Shown piece by piece: positions 20,747 to 31,766 of a DNA stretch of 64,000 bases. The DNA is taken from positions 1,337,001 through 1,401,000 of the forward strand of contig JAHYIO010000005.1 in the NCBI GenBank assembly GCA_020543525.1, in the 5' to 3' direction. This DNA comes from Coriolopsis trogii. Taxonomy: Eukaryota; Basidiomycota; Agaricomycetes; Polyporales; Polyporaceae. The notes below the pieces were generated by a model. The model made no database searches, was not told the origin of the DNA, and was given only the letters and a program-made list of their open reading frames with translations. A program made the position numbers and the translations under genes. Numbering within the stretch: the first letter of the stretch is position 1; each line of letters starts with the position of its first letter.

Positions 20747-23224
20747 ATGTCTGCTTCTGATCTTATCTCGCGCGTCAAGATCGACCCTTTGAACGACATC
20801 AGCAATTGGCCGATATGGCAAATCAAGATATCCGATCTGCTGTGGGAGGCCGGCCTCTCGTCACTCGTCACCGGCACGAAGAAGCGCCCGGAACCGGCAT
20901 CCAAGAATGAGGATGAAAAGGTCCAGAAGGCCAGGAACAACGAGATCGAGAAGTGGGATCGTGATGATCGGACGGCGCTTATCGGCATTCGGCGGCGACT
21001 CGGCATGCGCGCGATCAAGCTCATTCAGAATTGTAAGACAAGTCACGATGCGTGGGAAAAGCTACGCAAGAACTACGAGACCCGAGGACTAAGCAAGATC
21101 ATCGAGATCCGGCGGAAGCTGCTAACGGCGATATACTCGGAGGAGGAGGAATTGGATGTGTGGCTACAGCAAATGGTGGAGTGGCGGAAGGACCTTGTGG
21201 CGCTTGGGCACGAAATACCCGACGATGAGTTCTCCATCACTCTATTGGCTGCTCTACCAGAAACGTGGCGCGCATTCACTGATGGCATTCAAGACTCCGA
21301 GATCGGAGACTGCGATAAGCTCCAAGGGAAGATCCGAGAGCACGCGCGACGCGTCAAGGCGTCTAGCGAGACGGCACTTGTGATGAAGACTCGGGGCAAA
21401 GGTCCGAAGTGCTACAGCTGCGGGAAACTCAGACATAAGAAGTACGACTGTCTGGAAAGGGACAGGGATGATAAAGGGAAGGGTCAGGGCCAAGGGCAAT
21501 TACAAGAGAAGCGCAGGGATGATCGGAACGGGAAGGGGCAAGGCGCCAAGGCCATGGTTGCCGAGGAGTCCGACAAGGACTCGGACTCGGACTACGCCTA
21601 CGCGTCCATCGAACCCGTAGACGACGCCAGCGAGGTAGCACTCACACTCCTGGCCACTGACGCCTGGTTAGCCGACTCCGCAACAACCTCCCACATCGCG
21701 CGAGAAAGACGCATGTTCTCCGACTACACGCCAACGCCGGGACGAACCCTGAATGGAGCAGGGACCACACCCATTCTGGGACGAGGAACGGTGACGTACC
21801 ATTTCAGGCACAACGACAAGGACACGACCATAACCCTACGTGACGTCATACACGCGCCGGGAGTGCCGCACAATCTTATCACTACTGGACGCGTCGAGGC
21901 CAGCGGTCACAAGATCGAACAGCGTGACGGGGCAATATTTTTCATCAATCACAAGGGGCGCCCGTACGCATCCGGCAAGCGCGTAGCCAACTTCCTATAT
22001 CATATGGACGGTGAGGTCGTATTACCTAATACAGAGGTAACCTATGCCGCCGCGGTAAGCCACCCGAGACGGAAACGGACGCTGAATGAATGGCACCGTG
22101 CTCTAGGTCACCCGGGCATGAAGGCAGTGGTGATGATGTGGCGGAAGGGTCTGGTTGTGGGAATGGAAGTCGATGAATCGGAGGTGCCGGCAGAGCAGTG
22201 CGAGGCGTGCGTATAGGGGAAGCAGGTGGTGACGTCATATCCGAAGAAGTCGGAGACCGAAGTCGAGACCATCGGAGATCTTACCGTGTTAGATACATGG
22301 GGACCAGCGTCAACTATGGGTATTCGGGGTGAGCGCTATTTTTGGGCATTCACCGACGGTCACTCCAGGCGGTCCGAGGCAGCTTTTGGGAAGCACAAGT
22401 CAGAGGCGCTCGAATACTTCAAAGCCTACAAAGCACACGTCGAGAACAAATTTGACATCAAATTGAAGAAACTTCGCTGCGACAATGGCGGCGAGTTCAT
22501 CAACGATAAGTTCCTAACGTTCTTACGTAACGAGGGCATCAAGCTCGAGACCACGGCGCCTAAGTCTTCGGCCCAGAACGGGATCGCTGAAAGGCTGTGC
22601 CGGACCCTGATGGACCGGGCCCGGACCCTCCTGATTGCTGCACAGCTTCCAAAATCCCTATGGCCGGAAGCAGTCGCTTACCTAACACATCTCAAGAATC
22701 GGCTTCCAACTAGAGCGCTCAAGGATAAGACGCCGGAAGAAGTCTGGAGCGGCCGTAAGCCAGATGTGTCAGACATCCAGGAATGGGGCTGCCGGTGCTG
22801 GGTGCTTACATCATCCGAGAAGCGGACCAAACTCGACCCTCGATCCCAGCCCATGTACTTCGTCGGCATGGCGGAAGGTAGCAAGGCCTGGCGCTACTAT
22901 GATCCCAAGGCACGTCGCATCGGAAAATCACGTAATGTCATCTTCGCCATCCCTCAGCGCGTGACGGGTGACGATGACGACGAGGACGCTCCCTCTCCAC
23001 GGCTCGACGGGGAGGGTGGCACATCAGCCCAGATCGAGCGCGAGGAGAAGGAGGCACAGCCACAGGCACCAGATGCAGGGGGAGCACCGGCATCAGCACA
23101 GCCACAGGAACCCAAGAAGCTCATGCAGGGACCAGACGCCATTGGATCTGAGATCAGCAGGCCAAGACGGAAGGCAGTAGCCGTCAGGATCAACTACAAG
23201 ACCCAAGGGGGTCGCGGGATTTAA
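20747..23224 (+). pseudogene. Copia-2 gag, protease and integrase
   Basis: Frame from ATG 20,747 (MSASDLISRVKIDPL...). Gag is followed by a CCHC knuckle CYSCGKLRHKKYDC, a protease with WLADSATTSHIA (DSA in place of the usual DSG/DTG), a GAG-pre-integrase (EWHRALGHPGMK) and an integrase core with DTWGPAS, FTDGHSRR, LRCDNGGEF and SAQNGIAERL. A TAG at 22,214 interrupts the integrase zinc-binding motif (CEACV-stop-GKQ), probably from CAG. The frame ends at 23,224 where the P-like transposon sequence begins. Confidence 0.9.
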
Positions 23225-26200
23225 GCGCTTGACCGTGGGTACATACCTACCCCCGCATGGCTGGGCTGACTTCGAAATATTCACCACCCATGTAAGCGCC
23301 AACGTGTCTGGTAGACGCCCACGCAGAGGAAGGGGAGAACGGGGAAAGCAAGGTCTCGAACTGGACCCAACATCCGTATATCAGCGCGCTTCGGGTCTCT
23401 ACTCAGTATAGATCATATTTACATGTGTGTGGACCATATAGTGGTGACTGTACGGCCCATAGATGCTATAGAATGTGAACACTTGATCAATAGAGTGAAT
23501 GTGTATATTTCCTGCTGGGTGCCGGACCACGATAGGAGCGATTTGGTGGCACAGTGCTCTCTCATCTTGTCACGACACACCGCATCACCTCGCCGACTTG
23601 TCTTGTTGTCTTGCCCGCTACTTCCACCGAGTTTGCATGGATGTATGTCATATAATCTCTCGCATTCATAAAAACCACTAATCAGGTCGCCTTACCGCCC
23701 ATTATCGCGCTCGTTGTCTAGGACCCGTCAGGGCTTGACACCCCTCATAACGGGCTCGAAGTCGATGAGGACGGCCGCATTGTCTGCCCGGATTGCAAAG
23801 TGTCAATATCAGTAGGAAAAGGCGGTGTCAATACTCTCCGCAAGCAACATATGGACTCAGAAAAATGTCGGAAGGCTCAAGCTAAGTACAATCTAGCTGC
23901 GAAGAGAGATCTACAAGCAATTCAGTTTGCTGCGTTTTTCAGCTCGTCAGCAAAGACGAGAGACGTGATCTCACCAAATGTTCGTCCATCCACTCCTATA
24001 GTCCCTGTCACTCCTTCGGGCCCTTCTGCCGTCAATCTGTCACAAACCCGGGGAAGCATCGAAGTGTCAGGGGTTTCGGAGCCATCACATACCCCCCATA
24101 TCCTCCGAGGCCTACGGAAGACTATCGAGGCAATCCCATTGTCTGTTCCCGAAGCCACGGATGGCAATCTCTTTTTTCCATTTGCGAATGCAGAGCCTCA
24201 GGCCGGTCTCACTGATGATGAAGCTTGGGAGACCCTCGATCCGATCCTCAACCGGGTGATTGGCTACAATACAACAGTGGACACTCTGGTGGATAGTGTG
24301 CAGTGAGGGGAGAAGGGGGTCATGGCAATCTGCGAGTATATAGAGAGATGGGTTGAGCGGTATCAAGTCGACGAGTGCTTGTTGGAAGGAAAAGTGAACA
24401 GACTTATCGCGGCTATCCATGTTGTGTGAGTACTCCACATCTCATCGAAAGAATACCACTTAGCAAAGGTATCTAGCTGTGCACAATGCGGAGATCGCGC
24501 ATTGTCGGAACAGCATTGTACATCCTTGCCCTCGAAAGACTTCCCGGCCGTCACAGCTGTCCGCGCTCCAAACACTACATCCCAACATGTTTATCAGAAT
24601 ACGACGAGGGTGCCCTGCCAGGGATTCAGTCTTACCTTTCCTCCTGGATGCACAGCCAACTCCGCGTACCCCTTCTTACTTCATGATCTACGTGCACTGC
24701 CTTGGGACTACGAGCTATGCAACGGCACATTCGCGATCTGCTCACACGAGTGCTCTGGGACTATCAGCAAAACTCAAGGCTCTGGGACGTCCTGTCTGTC
24801 GTGTATGTCGCTATAGAACAACAGCCTTCTCGATGGTATCCTACAACGCATCAAAGATGGTGTACACCAGAACACCCCGTATGCCTACTATGGGATAGGA
24901 GGGCTCGCACAGGTTGCTCGTCACAAGACAGACATCATTGACGTCCTTCGCCTTGCCAAGCTGAACATCGCACGAAAGGTTGTGCGTCTCGAGGGCTCCC
25001 TTGATGCGCACAAACAGGTCGTCTCAGCGATTGCATCCAATCGCATACCTCGAGTGGATCGAGTCCTGCGCGCAAGCTTTAGGCGTGGCTCGGGGATGTA
25101 CGGAACGCTCTTGCTCCTCCAGAAGGCCATGGTTGGGACATACAAGCCGAAGAGCTTTAACGAGCAAGACGAGATGCAAGCCCTCCTCTTCCTCCGCCTA
25201 GGCAGTGCACGAGTAGCTGAGATAGCTCACCGAATGTTTGGTACACCAGCTGCCTCCACTGTTCGACGCCATGCTGCCACCCTTATCCTCCATCCCTCCT
25301 CGGCCTTCCCAACCTTTGCTGAGGTAGTAGCGAACATCGATGCTAGTTTCCATCCTCTCGAGGGTGCGCTTCTAGGTGTGCTATCGGGACAGCGCAGCGA
25401 GAAGTACCACGCGGTTGCTATGTTCGATGAGATTGCAGTGGAGAAACGGCCGAGGTGGGACGACAAGTCGAACAAGCTTCTAGGCTTCGGGCGAGAGTGT
25501 GTGTCCAAAAAGAGGACCCAGTTAGAGTTCTCAAGTATGCAGGATCTTGATATAATATTCGAGGAGTTGGACGGAGGAGAGATACACCTCGCTTCAGAGG
25601 TGAGTGTTGTACGCGTTTAGCCGCAGAAACCTTCTCATCACGTGTATGCAGGCAACTGTGGGCGCCATTGGATTGCTCACCTCCAATGCGCGACTCTACG
25701 CTGCTCGTCCTGTGTTACTTTCAGGCAGCTGCAAGCACGAAAGTGCCAGTGAGCATGCCCAGCTCCTGCGAGTCTTTCTCAATGCCACATCCTCCCGTCA
25801 GAGCCTCACGCATGCCCGAATTGTCTCGATTGCCTCGGACGGTAAAGCAAGGCGAGGTAAGGCCCTCGTTGAGCTCACATATAAGCAGCCACTGCATGTC
25901 ACATCTCCACTCTATGCGTATCTGTCACCACTCTCTCTTATGGACCTATGGGTCGGAGACGACGATCTGACCGCAGACAAGGACTACAAACATGTCATCT
26001 TCAAGCGCATACGAAATTCGCTCCTCCGAGAAAAGGGAGTTGAAGTCAATGGAGTCCTCCTAACTCCCGCACGTATCCGTCGCCATCTTCGTGACTCAGG
26101 ACATCCTGCTGAGCACCTTCGTTCACTCTTCAAGCCAGATGACAAGCAGGACGTCGAGCTCTCATACTTATTCCTCCGTGATCTCTGGTCTCTGGGTCCG

Positions 26201-29200
26201 GCTGCTGGCAGTACACCACAACTAGAGACCTACGTTCAGACCCGTGACGCTCTTCGAACTTTTGGTGCGCTAGGCTATCATGTAGTCATCCCCTATCTAT
26301 GCGTTCATGCATCGTTGTCCAACCAACTCGTCCACTTGAGCAGTGCCGCACATCTCGCACTGGCACTGTACACTGTCCGGGAGGCAAAGGGACGATTTCT
26401 ACCATCTACCCTCTATATCGACATCATGATCATGATCAAGAACGTGTTCTTCTGCATTGCCAAGGCAAAAGTCGAACGTCCCGACACTCCGTTCTACATT
26501 ATCCAACTTGGCACCGACCGTCTCGAGTCACTCTTCGGGATCCTGCGCACAATGGTCGGGTCCGACACGAACCTCGACATGCTGCAAATCGGACTACGAA
26601 TCTCAGCGACGACTGAGGTCGCAAACATTCTAGCGAAGCATCCCGAATGGGATAAAAGCCCCCGACGCCTCCGTCTACCGATGCTTGACCAGGAGTCTAT
26701 GCCTATCCGAGGGGCCGACCACATCAATCCAGCCTCATGGCAATCTACGACCTCTCTCTTGCCTCGTGATGTTACGCTGGCTACATGCTGGAAACGCGGG
26801 CGGATCAATATCGAGAGGGACTACAACTGGGTGTCTGCGCAGCTCAACGCGATTGAGGCAACTGACAAGGCAACCATCCTGGCACCATTCGGCACCTCTC
26901 TCTTCGACCTCCCATCAGATCCCGAATACGAGGAATCGGAGCCTAATTGTGCAGGACAAGATACCTTGGCAGACGATCACAACCACGGCGGCACTAGTAG
27001 CGACGGACCACTTAGCGAGATGGATGGCATATGTCGATTGGAGGATGAGGCCGCGGCTGGTGAGACGTCCTGGCTCGCTTAGAACCTACCTGGCACACCC
27101 TTATCCACATTCTCGCATCACGTTGACTTTGATGGACGTGGTACACACATGGGAAAAGCACACGCCCTTGCACTCTACGCCAAGAAGGACACACGAAAGC
27201 AGTTACCCGCCTCTACAGATCGCCTCCGCCGCATAGCAGACGAAGCCCGCTATCGCACAGGCACATCCCACCATGATCCCCAAGGCTCCCTCTTCGAGGA
27301 CTCCCCTTCTTTGTCCGTGACCGACCCTATCGCCTCTCTTGTCTGTTGTGAAGGCGCGAACTTCCTCACAATAGGTGAAGTTATAAGTATCCAACATCAC
27401 TCTGCATATCTCGACGACATTCCCCTTCCTGTTCTCCCGGAGGCGAGCGTGTATGTGTCGTATCAGATTATCAAGTTGTCGCCTGCATGCCTCGACGACG
27501 ATCCCTCTGCTAGCCATGACTGGCGATCCGCTACTCTCCTGCTGACTGTCATAGGCAACGCTCCAGGAGCCATTGTCTGGCCCCTCAATCCTGAGCAAGT
27601 TGTGCCTGCATCTGGCCTGCCATTCTATCTATTCGACAGTACCACTCTCGTGAACCTCGCAGCGGACCTCCATGGCGAGCTCCTTCGCAATTCAGCGGTT
27701 CCAAAGGTAAAGCGTCACCAAAGCTTTCCATACCGTGAATCGTCTGGTGAGTACCAGGAATGATTATGTGGATTAGCTGGCCCTCGCTAATGCATCAACG
27801 CTGTGACAGGACATGCATGCTTTCTTATAGAAGGATGCCACGATGTCAGAGACACCATGGCTCTCTGTTGTCCAAAGTGCGTGCCGGAGCGACTCTTTGA
27901 CAACACAAATGGGCAGCGGATTCTTGAACACATTGGCGCACACATCCTATACGACAAATCCATAGACCGCTCCACAGAGCCATGCGGTTTATACCTCCGA
28001 CCTTATCCTCATTGCCAGGTCTTCCTGCGGAAGAATCGAGGCCGCGCAGGAAACTGGGCGGTCAATACTCAGCGTACAACTTGTTCTAACAACATGAAAT
28101 TCTCCTATGGGACTGCTTCGAAGTCAACAACAGCCTCACCTTGCAGTAACGTCCCTATCCCATGTCCTCTGTGCCGACCCGACGCTCCTGTGATATGGAG
28201 GTACAACATTTCCGCTCACCTTGTCCGAGCGCATCCCTCGGTCTCCTCTCTTCACTTACAGGACCAAGCAATGGTGACAGAAGCTGAGAAGGATGATATG
28301 AAGCAGATATGGATGAAACGACATACGCAGTTGAAACCACGCCGTAAAGCGACCGACTCACAACCCGCCTTGATAATCTCGGAAGCGCACTCCTCTCGTG
28401 CTGCAGGAGGGTACGTGTATCCTACTTTCATTGTACTGTACATACTAAATCATATAATAGGAATCTGTCAGCAGAGACTCATCAAAGCAGAGATGAAGAT
28501 AGAGCTGGTGAAAGCGATGAGTCCTGTACAAGGATCCGGAGTGACTCAGAGGAACGTAGCGACGGAGGAAGCAATGAAGATGATGACGAGGAAGACACTC
28601 TCATATCTGAGATGTCGAGAGACTGTGGCATGACTGATGTGGGTGAGGGCGGCAGGACGTCTCTCAACAACAGTCTCGCAGTGCCCACGACCGAGTCTCA
28701 ACAGCAGCCTGGCATAGTGCAACTGGCGAGCGAAGGTATGAGAACTCAAACTCACCTATGCGTCTTATCTAAACCTTGTTCAACAGCAATCCAAACACCT
28801 TCGTCGACTTCTTCTGACTCCATACTGCCCCCTGCCAGTCCACCTCCGCCGGATGAGACGTATATCGAGGGTCAGCCGACGCGAATTGGCCGTAAGCGGA
28901 AAGCACGGGATCTTGCTGGCCTCTCAAATTGTCTGTGCGGGGTCCAGGCGGCGGAGGGCGAGTCTGGTATAATTGGATGCAGCGTGACAGGTTGCGAGAC
29001 ACGTCGAGTCAGTGCATTCTCATGTATACTTGAACCCGCAGTACTGACCGACCATGGCACCCTAGTTCCATCTTGATTGTGTAGGCCTCGAGCGAGTGAC
29101 GAAGAATTGGATATGTGAAGCATGTAAAACGACGAAACGGAAGAGGAGATGAAAGATGGTTGGATGTTGGTTGGATGGCGACTCCGAATGGTATCTTATG

Positions 29201-29246
29201 ACATCATTATGTCCTTTTTAGGATAGGCGCTCGCTTACATACCTAC
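23225..29246 (+). mobile_element. P-element/THAP9-like DNA transposon inside Copia-2
   Basis: The segment between the two halves of Copia-2 carries one multi-exon transposase gene. Candidate boundaries are marked by an 11-bp direct repeat TACATACCTAC at 23,240-23,250 and 29,236-29,246. The two ends can also be paired as imperfect inverted repeats (GTGGGTACATA with GTAGGTATGTA). Neither option gives a clean target duplication that restores the Copia-2 frame, so the exact termini remain open. The flanks 23,251-23,636 and 29,153-29,235 hold no other gene that I can recognise. Confidence 0.65.
23637..29152 (+). pseudogene. P/THAP9-like transposase with BED-like and PHD fingers, four nonsense codons
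   Basis: A continuous frame emerges once short introns are removed (23,643-23,685; 24,426-24,476; 25,600-25,651; 27,747-27,809; then near 28,411-28,460, 28,736-28,791 and 29,009-29,077), each in phase. Visible: a BED-like finger (CPDC...H...C) near the start; the P/THAP9-type motif AVAMFDEIAVEKRPRW with its aspartate-glutamate pair; a second acidic site IASDGKARRG; and GTDRLESLFGILRT with the late glutamate. C-terminal zinc fingers (CCPKC; CPLC...H...H) follow, then an acidic linker and an ING-like PHD finger (CLCG, IIGC...C, FHLDCVGL, WICEAC) before a basic tail. In-frame stops at 23,719, 24,304, 24,814 and 27,080 inactivate it. The superfamily assignment is by motif only. Confidence 0.7.
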
Positions 29247-30931
29247 CTACCTCGAGCTCTAAGCCCGCTATGAGAAATATCGACCCGCGTTATCCTTCGA
29301 CATCCCGCGACCCCCTTGACAAGACCCTGCACGAAAGCAGCGAAAGGGTCCCCTGCGACGAAGCACACGTGCTGTGCCTGTTGACCCTGATAGGCACCGA
29401 CAGTGCGGATGAACCCCGGAACATACATGAAGCACGTGCCGCCCCTGATGCGCCGCAATGGGATGACGCAATGGACAACGAAGTCGATCAACTTGAAGAT
29501 CTGGGCGTCTGGGAAAAGGTCGACCTCCCACCGGGCAGAAAGGCGATCGGCAGCATCTGGGTCTACCGTAAGAAATTCCACACGGACGGCGAACTCATAC
29601 GTCGCAAGGCACGTTTAGTCGCCCAAGGTTTCACCCAGGTGCCTGGCCTAGACTACTTCGAGACCTTCGCACCGGTAATTTGGATGGACTCTTTACGCAC
29701 CCTGCTCGCCATCGCCGCCGAACGAGGAATGGTATTGCGACAATTCGATGTCGTCGGCGCTTATCTCAATGCCGAACTCGACGAAGAAATCTATATGCGC
29801 CAGCCTCCAGAGTACGATAACGGGACCGGAAAGGTATTGCGCTTACGTAAGGCACTCTACGGCCTAAAACAGGCAGGAAGGGTCTGGAACCAACACTTCA
29901 ATCAGACAATGGTCGAGATCCTGCGATTCCGGCGCCTAGATCATGAGATGTGCCTATATATCAAATCCGATGATCGCGGACTGGTAATGATCGGACTACA
30001 CGTGGACGATATGATCGCGGCCGGGGACACTGACGCGCTGTTGGATGACGTCGAAAAGGGACTTAACAAGTGCTACAAGATCACCAGCTTAGGCACGCCT
30101 CAGCTCCTGCTCGGACTGGAAGTCACGCACCACCCGCACAAGCGGTTACTCACTCTCCGGCAAACGCAATTCATTCGGCGGGTACTCGAACGATACGAAA
30201 TGGCAGACTGTGCTCCAGTCTCGACCCCGATGGAACCGAATATCAAATTGATGAAGGAACCGGACAATGCCGACCTATCCGAAATGAAAGACGTCCCTTA
30301 CCAGGCAGCGATCGGGACGCTTATGTACGCAGCTCTAGGCACCCGGCCTGACATTAGCTACGCAGTCCAGGCACTTTCCCAATTCAGCTCCCGTCCTGGT
30401 CCGGCCCACTGGACAGCAGTCAAGCGCGTGTTTCGCTATCTCAAGGGAACACTTGATTATGGTGTCACCTACGGGCGAAAGGGGGAGTCACAAACGCGCG
30501 CCTATTACGAGAACTATTGTCTCGAGGGGTACACCGACGCAGACTGGGGAGCAAATCCGATTGATCAGAAATCCATTTCGGGATATGCGTTCCTGATCGG
30601 GAATGGGGTCGTCACGTGGAACTCGAAGAAGCAAGCGGTGGTCGCTCTGTCCTCGACCGAGGCCGAGTACATGGCCATCTCCCACGCCGCCAGGCACGCC
30701 ATCTGGATGTGATCGCTCCTGGCCGAACTGACCTTCGCGCAAGAATCAGCCACGCAGTTGAACGCCGACAACATGTCTGCCATCGCGTTGTCCAAGGACA
30801 ACTATCTACCTCGCGTACGTCCCGACCAACGACAATCTTGCCGATCTCTTCACCAAGGCGCTCCCGCGCGAGCGTTTCCACATGCTCCGGCAACAACTCG
30901 GCATCTTGTCCGATGCGGAGTTGAGGGGGAG
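29247..30931 (+). pseudogene. Copia-2 reverse transcriptase and RNase H
   Basis: Continuation of Copia-2 pol. RT motifs include KARLVAQGFTQVPGLDY, DVVGAYLNAELDEEIYM and the active site LHVDDMIAAG. RNase H follows with YTDADWGANP and LSSTEAEYMA. A TGA at 30,710 breaks RNase H (HAIWM-stop-SLLAEL, probably from CGA). About 60-70 bp including the KHIDIRYH region is then missing: the frame jumps from ALSKDNY to LAYVPTNDNLADLFTKALP. The element's C-terminus ends just before the purine tract. Confidence 0.9.
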
Positions 30932-31151
30932 TGTTGGAGTATGACGCTTTGACGCGTCTGCTCCCTTTCGGAGTTTGTACTCCCGCTTTGTCTGCTTTAG
31001 CATGATTTCACGCTCCGCTTGTCTTCTTGTCATAGTTACGTCCCTTTGTCACTCTTGTCCTGTCTACCTAGCTTCGGTGCTTTGACCTCACACATGTACT
31101 TATACCCGTCCGGCGAGTCCTCTAATGACATCCGCATTCCCATCTCCAACA
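30932..31151 (+). repeat. Copia-2 3' LTR
   Basis: 220 bp, about 99% identical to the 5' LTR; preceded by the purine tract TTGAGGGGGAG and followed by the CTTAT target duplication at 31,152-31,156. Confidence 0.92.
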
Positions 31152-31156
31152 CTTAT

Positions 31157-31418
31157 TGGCGGCTCTGCCACGACTCCATCCTGAGAAGGCGGCGGCAAGA
31201 TACAACACAGATCATCCATACTGCACTACTGTTTCATTACTTCCATAACTGCGTACCTTTGGGTCGTCATTCACCTTTCTTCTAGTCTTCCTGGCCTTTT
31301 TCTGACCCTGTCCATCCGTAGGTATACTTTTCTCCTTTGCAGCGGTAGTTGCCTTCTTGGTGGGAGGTTTACCGCCTTTGGGACCTGTCTGTCTGTTTTC
31401 CTAGTTGGTACGAGCCAT
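31157..31418 (-). pseudogene. Gene remnant starting like a histone H3 tail
   Basis: Minus-strand ATG at 31,418-31,416 opens a frame reading MARTN, a TAG at codon 6, then ENRQTGPKGGKPPTKKATT, AAKEKS and KKARKTRRK. Against canonical H3 (MARTKQTARKSTGGKAPRK...) the MART start, an Arg at position 8, the GGK-P spacing, the ATxAA motif and the later basic KK cluster agree, and TAG replaces what would be Gln5. It is followed by intron-like sequence and then Copia-2. No histone fold is visible. It could be a decayed H3-like paralog or a protein with an H3-mimic N-terminus; a chance match to a Lys-rich protein is possible. Confidence 0.45.
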
Positions 31419-31766
31419 GGAAACGAGAGCACGTCGAGGATATGATTTAGAGGAATGTCCGTTCGCTCATAGACGTGCCTGCTTTGTTTACTGCCGCAGT
31501 CGCATATATGGCACTCGCTAGTCGCAACTCTAGGGATCCTGTATAATCATCGTACATCAATTAGAGCGTTCACTCACAAAGTGAGCGCCACACGGCAATC
31601 TAACAGATTGAAACGACACAGACTTGGTCGAACCACATGAGCGTCATCCTGCCCGAATACCTCAGAGTCAGAGCCAAAAAGCGCAACATGCCTGCACGTG
31701 TCGCCGCAAAGGTTCCCGTCCGTGCATTCGCTCCATCGATCCATAAATACACAATACAGCCGTCGT
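31419..31766. other. Intergenic segment
   Basis: Between the H3-tail-like remnant and the 3' end of SEC13. I see no gene, repeat or RNA in it. It should hold the promoter of the remnant and the SEC13 3' untranslated region. Confidence 0.5.

Larger units (their letters stand above)
20449..31151 (+). mobile_element. Copia-2, Ty1/copia element split by a DNA transposon
   Basis: 220-bp LTRs at 20,449-20,668 and 30,932-31,151 (TGTTGGAGTATG...CTCCAACA) differ at only two noticed positions. The target duplication CTTAT is at 20,444-20,448 and 31,152-31,156. A half-tRNA-Met primer site follows the 5' LTR and a GAGGGGGAG purine tract precedes the 3' LTR. The gag-pol is interrupted near 23,225 and resumes near 29,250, the gap being filled by the P-like transposon. 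With stop codons and an RNase H deletion, the element is inactive. Confidence 0.93.
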
